Of a stretch of DNA of 64,000 nt, positions 13,446-24,604 are shown in pieces; position 1 is the first letter of the stretch, and each line of letters starts with the position of its first letter. Location: NCBI GenBank assembly GCA_022661535.1, contig JAKULF010000004.1, forward strand, positions 2,480,001-2,544,000, written 5' to 3'. Position numbers and translations under genes: made by a program. The stretch is from Eutypa lata. Taxonomy: Eukaryota; Ascomycota; Sordariomycetes; Xylariales; Diatrypaceae. The notes below the pieces were generated by a model. It made no database searches, was not told the origin of the DNA, and worked only from the letters and a program-made list of their open reading frames with translations.

Positions 13446-15610
13446 CATTCCCAACAGCTAAGTATTCAAGACAGGATCACGATCTGCTAGATGGGCCCTG
13501 TTATAATACAATTTTGGTTTCTTATAGAACCATATTGCAACATACCTTTCTTCCTTAATACATTGCATAATCATCACCACCTCGCTCCCACTCCTGTGCA
13601 GCTCGAATGTTTCCTGTTAGACCCTTTGCCCAAGTTGAGTAATAGATATATCTGGTAATCTATTTTCTAATGATGTATAAGGCAAATTATGCATTAGAAA
13701 AACATCTGCAGCTGCTTCCGCTAAGCCAGACCTTGCTAGAATCATCTCTACCCATAATCTACTACTGTAAACAGGGAAATAAAAGGCTACATACACGAGT
13801 CTAAGCAGTTAGCTCCAGATCTTGCAGGTGATATATACTTAAAGTAGATATGCATGGAAGTGAATGGTGACCCCGTGCTTGACCCAAAGCAGGAAACTGC
13901 TTATGTACCTGCCTAGATACATTCAATGTATCTCAAGCACAGTTCCTTCCTCTTGTTACTTCAGTTGGTTTTCTTACCTACCTGCCTACCTAACACAAGG
14001 TAACTCACCAATCGCCAAGTCCACATCACTGTCGCACCTTTTCCTTCAGGGGTCACTTGCACCTTAAATCACTTCTGACTTTCACGCCCATCAACAATCT
14101 TGTGCCAGTGTTGTTTGTGCCCTGAGTTACTTACATACATCGTCTATGTACCAGTCTCAGGTAAGTAAAGACGCACAGCATCAGTTCTTTCGACGAGCCA
14201 CAAAGGTCCTCGGGACAACCAGGGCTTGAAAAAAAATCTGCATGCCTACAAAAGCACTGCCTTACATTCACACTCTAAACACCCCCACCTTCTTTCCCTT
14301 CTTCTTCTTCACCTCTCTACAAATCCCCAGCTTTCTTCTTTTGGAACTGGTTTTGGTGAGCTTCAGATCTTTGAAGACCTTCACCACATCTTCTCTAGTT
14401 CGTCCTTGTAGCACAACAACTGGTAAGCAGCTCTTCAATATTCCTTTCGATCTATCTTCCCATTGGATCTCTCTCTTCGTTTCTTCCTTCCCTAATTACA
14501 TTACACCTTCACTGTGTCAAGATCCTATCACCATCATCACCAGCACCACTGGAAGTTGTTACCTTTCTTCCTTGAGTGAGCCATCCTTTCTATAACCAAG
14601 ATACATCCATCTCTGCTTTAGTACTGTCTGTTCTCTTCTACTAACATGTTCCCTCCTGCCTATTAGGTCTTCTCGTCGCCAACTACTTTAGTCTGGTACC
14701 TACCTACCTAGAGGTAAGTAGCCCATCTATCTCCCACAGTGAAAACCATGACCCAGATACCTACCTAAGTATCTACCAAAATAAACACACATCTGCTGCC
14801 TAGAATTTTCCCCATCCTTTCCTTTCACCTCTCTTTTCTATCTCGCCCAACTGGGAAGCCTTTGGTAATTTCCTTCTCCTCATTTCCTTCTGCAGAGTGT
14901 TTCCTACACTTGGAAACAGTGTAGCCTTTCACTTCTACGTACAATCCATCACTAGTACGTACCTTGTAGTAACTATGCGTCAATGAAAACAAAACAAACC
15001 CTTGAACATCCTACATACAAACCTAATCACCTTCCATACCCCACTCCCTTCTATCCAACCCAACTTCCTCGAGGTCCTTCATCTTCATCCTACTTCCATC
15101 TCCCCTCTAATACAGGTATTGTCTTTCCATTACAATCTTACCTAACACATAGCAGGAATCCTACTTGTCAAGTAAGGAGTCTTGAGATCACCTAGTAATC
15201 TCGCATTCAAGTAAGTCACACCCTAGTCTTCCAATCTTCCAATTTACATGACTACCTACACATAATTATCCACACATTGAAATCTGATATGTCCTTGATG
15301 GGACGATATCATCCTATGATGCAGTTTCATCCATGATTTAGATGACATGTTTTGGCTTACCATTCGATTGTACACACTGCTACTGTTTCCCACCTTCCTC
15401 CCATGTATACCTATCGCTCTTTCCTTCTCTGACTATTGCACCGATCCTCTTTACACCCTCAACCAATTTGACACGCTCTGCCCACTACCACAACTGTATT
15501 TCGTTCGGGTCGTTGGCAATATTGCCTAGATCTCTTGAATGGCCTAGCTTGGCCAGTTCAAGCTACACGGAACTACGATCCTGACTAGTTTTAGCTCACT
15601 GGACTACACG
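13446..15610. other. Intergenic region and long pyrimidine-rich leader
   Basis: No protein-coding gene is supported. From about 13860 onward the plus strand is strongly C/T-rich with TTCTTC and CCTACC runs (for example near 13975-13990, 14280-14400 and 14695-14720). That composition runs to the helicase start codon at 15611, suggesting promoter plus a long 5' leader, possibly with leader introns. Open frames at 14226-14595, 14983-15195 and 15342-15584 translate to low-complexity Ser/Leu/Pro text and would be upstream frames at most. Confidence 0.5.
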
Positions 15611-17713
15611 ATGTCTGGTTGGGACGATTTGAACGCCGTTAAGGCGAGCCTTCCCGAGGGCGGTTCCGCTGACCCCGCGCCTGCGACTAATGAAGCCCCT
15701 GTTGAGGCGGCTCCTAAGCGTACTCAACCATCCGAACCCTGGGTTGAGAAGACTGCCTATGAGTATGAGGAAGCCGGCGATCGCAACTGGGATGGAAACG
15801 CCCGTGTTTATGAATGGGATGGCGAAGAGGGAGACATTGGCCCTGAACACCCGCAGCTTGAGAATATCCTGTTCGGTCTCCCTGAGGAGCGCAATCCTGT
15901 GGGAATCAATTTCACAGAGTAGGAAACCCTTCGTCGATTTTAGGCTTAGTTACTGACATAAAACCCCTAGGATCGCTCAGATCAATGTCACTCAAGAGGG
16001 CATCAAGCGTATTCAGCCCATGAATTCCTTTGAGACGGCAGGGCTGCACCCTGCAATGCTTCGCAATATTGAGCTCAGTGGATACAAAGTCCCAACTCCA
16101 ATCCAGAAGTACTGCATTCCGGCCATCAAAATGGGCCATGACCTGATCGCCATCGCCCAGACGGGTGAGTGCTTTAATCTACCTTCATGTTTATTCTTTA
16201 CAAATATCTAACAGGTTTCTAGGATCCGGAAAGACAGCCGGCTATCTCATCCCTATTCTCAGTCTCTTGATGGGAAAAGCCAAGAAGCTTGCAGCACCGA
16301 GGCCTTCTCCTCAGCAGTACGAGGATAACATGGGGCGACGTGTTCGTGCGGAGCCTCTTGTCGTGATCATCTGCCCTGCCCGTGAGCTTGCGATCCAGAT
16401 TTTCAACGAGGCCCGCAAGTTCTGTTACCGCACCATGTTGCGACCCTGTGTCGTCTATGGAGGTGGTCCTCTTGGAGAGCAAATTGGTCAGCTCCAGCGC
16501 GGCTGTGATGTACTCGTCGCCTCTCCCGGTCGTCTCATTGATATGATGAACCGACCCGACGTTTTGAGCCTCCGTCGCGTCAAATACATGGTCATCGATG
16601 AAGCTGATGAGATGTTGGAGTCCGATTGGGAGGAGGAACTCAACCAAATCCTGTCTGGTGGTGGTTAGTTCTTAGTCCATCCCCTTCCTTTTGTGGCAAT
16701 CTAACCTTTTATTTTTATTTTACAGAGCAAGAGGAAGGTAATGTGAAATACATGTTGTTCTCAGCAACCTTCCCTGTCGCAGTCCGACAGCTCGCGAAAA
16801 CCCATCTGTCCGAGGCACACATTCGCATTCGCGTCGGTCGTATTGGCAGTACGCACCAAAACATCACTCAAGACATCGTTTGGGTGGAGCCTCAATTCAA
16901 GAAGCAGGCCCTCCTCGATCTCATCTATGGCATGAAGCCTGGTAGAACGATCATCTTTGTCAACAGCAAGCGCATGGCTGATGAGATCGATGACTACCTC
17001 TTTCACCATGAGTTGCCGTCCACCTCGATGCATGCTGATCGTACCCAACGAGAGCGAGAGGACTCGATGAGAGCATTCCGCAGTGGAAAGGCTCCCCTTC
17101 TCGTCACCACCGGCGTCACTGCTCGTGGTATTGATGTGCGAAATGTTACGCATGTCATCAACTATGACCTGCCTAGCATGGATCATGGTGGTATCCAAGA
17201 ATACGTCCACCGAATTGGTAAGGATGAAATCCCCCCCTTTTTTTTTTTGAAGAGAGGATGAACTAACTATGAGTAGGACGAACCGGCCGCATTGGTCACA
17301 CGGGCGATGCCACATCGTTCTTCACCGAGAGAGACGATGCTATTGCGCCTCTCTTGACGCTGACCTTGATGGAGACCAAGCAACAGGTCCCTGACTTTCT
17401 CCAGCAGTACATCCCCGAGGGTGGCGACCTCAAGTTCGAGCCCGACACCGATGAAGAGCTGGAGAACCAGAAGAACGGTGGTGGAGGCGGTGATGGCGCC
17501 TGGGGCGATTCGGGTGCTGGTGGAGGTGATGTCAACGCTGGCGATGCCAACGCTGGCGATGCCTGGGGCGCGCCGGCTGCTAACGATCCTGGCTCCACCG
17601 CGAAGGACGCGGACAGCCAGCCTGGCAGTCAAGATTGGGGTGCTGGTAACGCTGCTAGCGGTGCTGACAGTTGGGATGCAGGAACCACTGGTGGTGGTGA
17701 CACTGCCTGGTAA
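15611..17713 (+). CDS. DEAD-box ATP-dependent RNA helicase, Ded1/Vasa-like
   Basis: 623-aa RNA helicase. Five exons: 15611-15918, 15971-16164, 16223-16663, 16726-17217, 17277-17713; introns are 52-62 bp with GTAGG/GTGAGT/GTTAGT/GTAAGG donors. Motifs are all present: Q motif GYKVPTPIQ (140-148), motif I AQTGSGKT (165-172), Ia PARELAIQI, GG doublet, Ib ASPGRL, II DEAD (293-296), III SAT (327-329), IV IFVNS, V TTGVTARGID, VI HRIGRTGR (476-483). Motif Ia has Ala where Thr is usual, and motif V is unusual for Ded1. The N-terminus (MSGWDDLNAV) differs from canonical fungal Ded1, so this is probably a separate Ded1/Vasa-like paralogue. The C-terminal 100 residues are Gly/Asp/Ala-rich with repeated Trp (AWG, DWG, SWD), ending in AW, and are likely disordered and RNA- or partner-binding. 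Confidence 0.92.
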
Positions 17714-18410
17714 GCTGGTCATGCCTAGGCTGTCAATGTCAAGCTGTTTCGGCTATACGAGAGATCTGCAAGGGTGTGACTCGCACTCGACCAAGAACTC
17801 TTTACTGGCTGCAGAAAATTGGCATGATAGTCTCGTTCACCTATGCTAATCTGGCACATCTCTCAAGAGAACAATGTTGGCAAGGATATGAAGGAAATGG
17901 TGTGAGGAAAAGTTAATGATACTATTCCGATCTCGACACAAAACTGGTGCTTGACAGTAATGACTGGGGATATTTGCTCTGGTAATATCGTGCCTCCTTT
18001 GACAAGGGAGGCCTAAGCTTTAGGTAGCTCTAGATACTTAGGTAGCCTGGAGTAGACTAAAATTAGGAGAAAGCTGTTCACCCAATCCGTTTCATTCTTT
18101 CCGATGTGACACTCCTAACCTATTCACACCCGAATTACCTGGCCATGCCATGAAGTAAATGTCTCATTAACGTAATGATAGGTGTCAAAGGGTGCTGTTA
18201 TGAAGAGTGTGGCTGCTCAAGTTTACATACAGTGGCGTGGCTGTCATTTAAAGTGGCTGAAGCTGCCCCTGTAGTTAGCTGTTGGTCAAGAAACCCCACG
18301 CTAGAATTAACATTTCAGGTCTTCGTACGAAGTAGCTTAAGTAGGTACATACAAACGCCTCTAAGACGCGCCCAACTCCCAAATGTGAACGAGTAACATT
18401 TGGTACGAAA
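17714..18410. other. Intergenic region between helicase and Roadblock genes
   Basis: About 700 bases holding the helicase 3' end and the promoter of the Roadblock gene. No gene or RNA is recognised; a short TAGGTA tract lies near 18020-18045. Confidence 0.5.
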
Positions 18411-19216
18411 ATGGCAGACAAGAGTTTGGTACGTATTTTTTTTATTTTCAACATCGCACAACAATCATTACCCATCTAGTTGTAAAATATTGTATCTATA
18501 TATGCAGGGGAAAGAGGAATGAGGAGCGCTAACGGCCATTTCACCAAACCCAACAGCCCTCCACCAACGCAGACTCCATCGAGGAGGCCCTGCGCCGCCT
18601 CTCCAAGAAGCCCGGCGTGAAGGCCTGGCTCATGCTCGACCGGTCGACCGGCGCCGTCCTGAAGACCAACGGCCACATTGCCTCGGTGCGCTCGGCGAGG
18701 GGTCCCTCGTCGTCGTCGTCGTCTAGCAACCAGAACAATAATAACAACAACAATAATAACAACAACAACAACGCCAATAACAATGGAAATGGCAGCAGCG
18801 GTAGTGGTGGCAACAGCAATAACAATAATAACAACAACAACGGGAGTCCCTTCCCCTCCGAGGCCGCTACCGGCGCTAATAGCGAGACCCTGGCGGCCCA
18901 GGAGCTCGCTGCTATGATCTGGAGCTTCCTAGGCACGGCGGGGAGCTTGGTCGGCGAGGTGGATGCTGAGGTGTGTGTGTGTTTTTTTCTTCCTTCTTCT
19001 TCTTCTTTCTTTTTGTCTCATTTTCTCTTTGGTTTCAGTAGCAGAGGCATGTCATGTCGTATCAGTTGCCGATTCAGTGTGTACTAGCTAACTAATTCTC
19101 CCTTTTCGTAGGACGAGTTGAAGCTGCTCCGCCTCCGCACCAAGAAGCAGGAGTTCGTCATCGTTCCCGAGCACAAGTACCTCATGGTCGTCGTACACGA
19201 CACGCCTCCCGTTTGA
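18411..19216 (+). CDS. Roadblock/LC7 (dynein light chain-type) protein with Asn-rich insert
   Basis: 178-aa Roadblock/LC7 protein, most like the dynein light chain DYNLRB that dimerises on dynein intermediate chain. Exons: 18411-18428 (only MADKSL), 18557-18970, 19112-19216. The first intron has donor GTACGT, branch GCTAACG 24-30 bases before the AACAG acceptor and phase 0; the second has a GTGTGT donor and CTAAC-TAA branch. Domain halves are SIEEALRRLSKKPGVKAWLM...GAVLKTNGHIA (about 13-48) and LAAMIWSFLGTAGSLVGEVD...DELKLLRLRTKKQEFVIVPEHKYLMVVVHD (about 123-174). Between them lies a roughly 58-residue Ser/Asn/Gly insert (about 56-114) made mostly of Asn runs, placed where the animal protein has a short loop. 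The remainder aligns at normal length, so the fold should be kept. The tiny first exon is inferred. Confidence 0.82.
18725..18845 (+). repeat. AAC/AAT trinucleotide tract encoding poly-Asn
   Basis: Imperfect runs of AAC and AAT codons inside the Roadblock gene, preceded by a TCG run encoding Ser. Synonymous mixing of AAC and AAT indicates an older, partly stabilised expansion rather than a pure microsatellite. Confidence 0.8.
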
Positions 19217-21827
19217 GAGCAGAAAGATAGAGAGAGACCGGGGCGGAGAACGAACGAAAGAAAGAACGAGTGAATGCATGCGGGCGGGTAGGCAGGCAGG
19301 AGTCCTGAGCTTGAGGGCTATTGAGGTCACACTCCATGCAGCTCGAGATTCACATGGGGGCTGGAACATTTGACGGAGCGGCGCTGCTATTCGTTAGTCG
19401 GATGCTTCCAGACTGGAGAACGAAAATAACAAATAAGGCAATGAGCCCGGTCGATCTTGGAGGGCCGCCTCGGTTATTGCATGGGGAAGCAATAGGGGGG
19501 CTAGAGGGCGTTTTGACCGTATGATACCCAGATTCTTTGGAGGTTGAGAGGAAGACAGATATAGAGAGCTACGAGGTGTTTTCGTGGGGAAAGCCTACTT
19601 AGTTAAACTAGGGGTCCTCTTCGCTCTGTCTACTTTCGTGGCGGTTTAGTACTTTAACCCTGGACACGTCTTGGCCTCGAATAGAACTACATAACTAAGG
19701 CTCGGTCTGGCTGGTGAACAAAAGCGGTGATGGTCGCTGCTCGAGGAAGATAGGGTGCCTGGTCCCGCTTCGTGATATCGGGCCTAGCTAGCTACATAGT
19801 TCGCGCATGGAAGGGGAGATGGTGGACTTCTTCAACTTGAGTCCCAAATCGCAATCAAAAACTCTTTCATACATGGCCTTTGTTTGTGGTGCTACATGTT
19901 GTTCCAATACGTGAACTATTCTACATATACTAGTGTGGTAGCGATACTTCTTAAAAATACCTGGGATATAATTAATTACCTACTTATCATCTATGTGAAA
20001 TTTAATTCTCTCCCCACCTACCTATGAGCCACTTCCCCAGAACCTTTTTGCTTCTAAGTTCTTGCTCTTTCCCTATGTGCTATTTCTAGATAGTATTATA
20101 TCAAGTCTCGCTTTTTACCTGCAGCTTGGATCCGGCCGTTTTATATGCATTTCTAGGACCTAAGCGGAGCTGTGTTAGTCGGCTGCTCTATCCAAACTAG
20201 ACGTACAGCTAACTCGCTGTCTTGGGTCGGAAACTTTGAGATTCATGCTATACGGCATCGTAACCCTTATATTTGATATTGTTGGATCTGGGATTACTAG
20301 GCGTTGACGATACAGAGTGTTGGCATATAATTAATTATATGTTTTCGGGGGTTTTATATTGGCAGGCAGTATACATATTTCACATTTATCTTATTAGCTT
20401 GGCTCCTACCTACCTGGATAGTGCTATATATCGTCATAACGATATTAATTTCTAGCAAGTCAGCCTGTTCTGGATTTAGGGACAAAGCCAGAAACACGAC
20501 TTTAGCCCATATTACTTCTCATGACAGTTGCTAAAACCCATCTGCTGTGTAGGGAGGGACTATATGATCGATTCGTTTTTCTATAATGTTGATTAAACTT
20601 CAAGACATTGTCCTCTGATATCTCTAGAGCTGCTCAACGAGAGGCTAATTCTTGGATAACATATTCACGATGCCTTGGGTTTTATTTCTTAGTGAAGCAC
20701 TAGGTGTAGGTATTTGGTATCGACCTGGAGGGACGTGAATACATGTCTAAGGTCTAGAAATAAGGGAGCTTAGATATATATAACTAGTCCTTTATAAACT
20801 TATACGTCTTCCCTATGTTCGCCATTATTGATGGTGATTTCCCCTAGGTTAACATCGCGAGTATCCAAGAAACATAGTCTCTGAGAAAGTTGGAAAGTTT
20901 CTATCCTACATGAGCCTAGTGCTTACATTTCATATCACCTTCGCTAGGGCTAAAAATGCAGTGCATACTTGCCAAGAGGACGTTGGGGGCCATAAACAAT
21001 ATATCGAGGTGGCAATTATCTGCTGTATGGAACTCGGAACTCGTTGTTTTGGCCCATCTAACTGGACCGGTGAAGTCTGACACGACATAGGGGGGATCTA
21101 AGGGTTAGACTATAGAAACTGCCACAATTTAACAAAAAGAGAACGGTGAACCTCTTCCCTGAGTAGGTAAGTTTCACGTGTCGGGCAGGATGGTATATAT
21201 GCCAGTACATCCTCAGACGAGGGCGTATCAGTTGATATACTAAGTGATGGAATTATATGATGGATTCTGTTTGGAGATGCTGTATAGACACGACTACGCC
21301 GTGATCACTTATATATTGTATGGACGTCATCGTACTTGTTTATTGAAATGAATGCAAAATATCGAACACGACAATGATGCGCAAACTATTGGCATACATG
21401 AATATAGTTTGATATATTAGGTGAATAGGCCACAATCTAATATAGGTGCGTACGAGTATAAATATAGCCCCGCTTCCAAAGCAACGCTCTTAGAGTTCAG
21501 TTATATTGTGCCGCATGCAGCCATCTTTGTTTGTGAACTACCATGGAAAATAGAAAAATGAACCGCTTTTATGGCGGCGCCATTGAATAGAAGGGGGAGA
21601 GATTATATTTGCGTCCTTACCTAAGTACTCAAGCTATTATCGTCGAGTTCATAGTCTATCTCATCTCTCAATCCCAAAAACTATCAATGCTACAGTCGCT
21701 ACTTACTAGCCCACCAAGTCACTGCTAAATAATTGTAAAGTTCATATTCTATTCGATCGTAGAATTAGTTTTTGCTTACCATTTGGTAGTAGGCTCAAGC
21801 ACCAACTACTGTGTGCACAGCACCACC
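19217..21827. other. AT-rich gene-free block
   Basis: About 2.6 kb after the Roadblock stop. The first few hundred bases are mixed in composition; from about 19860 the sequence is clearly AT-rich with many TATA and ATAT words and no open frame of interest. No transposon ends, tRNA or repeats were recognised. It could be a decayed mobile-element relic affected by repeat-induced point mutation, but nothing seen proves it. Confidence 0.45.
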
Positions 21828-22331
21828 ATGGCCAAAACATTCATAAGCGGCCACCTCCCCGATACTGGGGAGAATCCGGCTTACGAGCACGTCCAGAAGC
21901 CCGCCTTCTGGGCCCTGCTCGTGCTTACCATCGCCTTCGCCTTCTCCACCGTCGGCGCCCTCGCCCGGCGCCTCCCAGGCCACTGGGCGCTCATCTGCAC
22001 TCGGCGGCTGGAGCTTCGTTTCGCCCGGTCCAGGATCCTGCGGCTTGCGACCTTGGTCGCGTACCTGGGGATTCTGGGCCTCGAGCTACTTGAGGGCTGG
22101 TGGGTGATGCAGACTATATGGCGGTGGTGTCTGCAGAGTTTCCACGGCGTTGTCTACGGATGGGCTATCACCCCCTTGTTCTCGCTAGGCCTCTCCTGGT
22201 TATGTGGAGTGGCGATGGTCTTGCTGGGATTGGTGGTCGTTGCTGCTGGTTGCTTCATTGTCGTGTTGCAGCTACTTTGTATCAGAGAGCTAGTCATTAC
22301 GACGATCTTGAGGCCTTCTACATCTACATAG
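21828..22331 (+). CDS. Small multi-pass membrane protein, unidentified
   Basis: 167-aa hydrophobic protein in one exon. The start chosen is the ATG in a good fungal context (CACCACCATGGCC); the frame is open for 15 codons upstream but without an earlier ATG. A short polar N-terminus (MAKTFISGHLPDTGENPAYEH) precedes three or four membrane segments: about 27-45 (FWALLVLTIAFAFSTVGAL), 73-90 (LATLVAYLGILGLELLEG), 110-128 (YGWAITPLFSLGLSWLCGV) and 129-150 (AMVLLGLVVVAAGCFIVVLQ), with an Arg-rich loop between the first two. The gene is GC-rich against strikingly AT-rich flanks, which supports it being real coding sequence. No family was recognised; it may be lineage-specific. Confidence 0.6.
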   Translation: MAKTFISGHLPDTGENPAYEHVQKPAFWALLVLTIAFAFSTVGALARRLPGHWALICTRRLELRFARSRILRLATLVAYLGILGLELLEGWWVMQTIWRWCLQSFHGVVYGWAITPLFSLGLSWLCGVAMVLLGLVVVAAGCFIVVLQLLCIRELVITTILRPSTST

Positions 22332-24604
22332 TAGGAGCGTACCTAACCTAGTTAGTAGAGGAGACGAAAGGCTTCGGTAATTGAAGTTGGGAAGATGTAC
22401 ATACAAAACGGACCAAGAGCCGTGGGCTAGCCTTATGTGTACGGTCCCGGGAGGTCCTAGACTAGACGGGACCGTTAGGCTGAGAAAAAGAAAACTAACA
22501 TCTTTTTGTCCCTCCCATCAAGCTATATACATACCTAGCTAGTATTCAGTAATGAGACTAGTGAGAGTTGAGTTACGGTCCAGATCTGACGAATTGTTTA
22601 ACTAAGGGCGAAGCAAAAGTCGAGTTATATACGCAATCGTTTAGTATACATATCCATTCTGGCCCACTAACCAAACGATCGTACCATGCAGTCGAGCAAC
22701 GAGAGTCGAGACCTACATCGGTAGTTACATAGGTAACTTGTCTCCTAAACGCCCAATCATGAGCATATTATCTGCGTCCCAGCCTCTCCTCAACCCAAAA
22801 GGTGATTTCTCTGGGTTCTGCTGAAAAGAGTAGTAGTATATGCACATATTGGTTACCGTGCTACATAACCACTTTTTAAACTACAGACAGTTCATTTTGT
22901 ATATCCTGATAATTTCCTACTTTGGAAAGTTGGGAGTTGGTTACCCAGGGCATCCATGCAGCCCGCGATCCACCAACCTTGTCTCACTAGACTAACGCGC
23001 TTAAAAAATTCCCCATTGGTTGTTTGTCCTAGGGACGTTGAACGGCGTGATTGACCGAATTGTCCTACGTGTTCATTATACTGCAGTTATCAATCTAGGA
23101 AATATACGAAATTGTAGCGAACATAAGATTGATATCTTATCATTTAAATTAGTTTGCTGCTGTGATCAATACCATTCTCAATACATGTGTAACTGGAGTA
23201 GACTCAAGACCAGCACCGTACGTAACTTCTTAATAGCATCAGTCTGATATCAGCTGAATTATTCACACCACACAGCTAGCAAAACAGCCACTTCTGCCAG
23301 AGTGGTCGTGATGATTCGCCCAAAACCACGGCAAGAAACAGGACAAGTCAGCATGGGCTAATCGGCATTGTTCAAATAGTTAACTGCATGCGAGCCGCGA
23401 CTAGCGGGCCACCACGTTGCAGACAGCGGGTTAGGGCTGCTAAGCTGAAACAGGCTTACCTAGCACCGATCGGATGGATATCTAGATTGGTGACCGTAGG
23501 CAAAGAGCAAAAGGTGCTACATCGTACCGCATTGCGTTAAAGAACGATCGTCATATTGATCTATCTATTTTGTATGCTGTACAACGTAGCAAACGGTAGG
23601 TAGTTAAGCATTTATATATTAATAACGGCTTCATGTTGGGGAAACTGTTATAACATGCTTTAAGAGTTGGTGATGCCTCCTAACTAAAATACAGTGACAC
23701 CGGGAATTGACTAATAGACATTACGGAGTATTATCATGTAACAAGGGTTAAGATGATCTGATGACGACGACCATGAATTTGGTAATGAATCCTAGAAGGA
23801 TCTGTTAGGCAGTCAACTAGCGCACGTGTCAGCCTGTCACTTATGATTTCCTTTCTAAGTCTCGGCGATGCTTTACCCTGTATTCTTCGCCAATTAAGAA
23901 TTTTGAATTCTTTACCTGTGGATGATATTAGAACAAGGACATGTCAAGGTCTATGCCTGCCGTGATCCTCAGCCTGTGATCTTACCCAGAAGCAGTCAGG
24001 TGAGTGGGTAGCTGGCGCGCTTCTTTCGAGGTTCGTGTCGTTGCGTTCCCACTTATTCGACTATTGATACAAACCCACATCTTCGCAACTCAACTACGAC
24101 TACGGCATAAGCAGATTCGAAAGTGGCATTAGTTGTTTCGCAAACATGACTAGCACGTATCATCCTCTTAGGAAATCTCCGAGTGGGAAGGGCTAGCAAA
24201 GAAATATAATCCTGACTACAAACATGAGTGCAGTATGACATGTACAGCGGTGTATGAACCTGCCATAAATAGTACCTTTGCGGCTGGCGATCACCCCTGC
24301 CGCGGTGTTCAAGGAATTCTTCTAGAAGAATAATCACGGCTATCATGTTGGCCTCTGCGGACTTTGGATCTCATTGATCGCTGAACCCGTTTCAGATCCA
24401 TTGTTGACTAGCTATCCGATAGCCCGAGACGTCGTAATAAATATGAAACTAGAATCTTATTATACTGGCTTATGTTATCTTGGTTGAACGGTTAAAGCAC
24501 TCTTCTATCTATATACGTCTAGTTATACCCCTTCGATATCCTCTGCACTGCGAATTTGTAGAAATTCCACGTTGCGCTTCCTACTACGTAGAGTCTATTA
24601 CCTG
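22332..24604. other. AT-rich gene-free block
   Basis: About 2.3 kb without a supported gene. Small open frames (for example 23020-23247) have no coding character. A short palindrome (AGAATT, 3-base loop, AATTCT) lies near 23895. No tRNA was recognised by eye. Confidence 0.45.

Noticed and set aside
14226..15584. Several plus-strand frames before the helicase gene
   Set aside because: Pyrimidine-rich DNA gives Ser/Leu/Pro/Phe text; no family resemblance; most likely leader sequence.
18541..18936. Minus-strand frame opposite the Roadblock gene with Leu-rich runs
   Set aside because: Mirror of the Asn-rich tract; the plus-strand frame has clear Roadblock homology on both sides.
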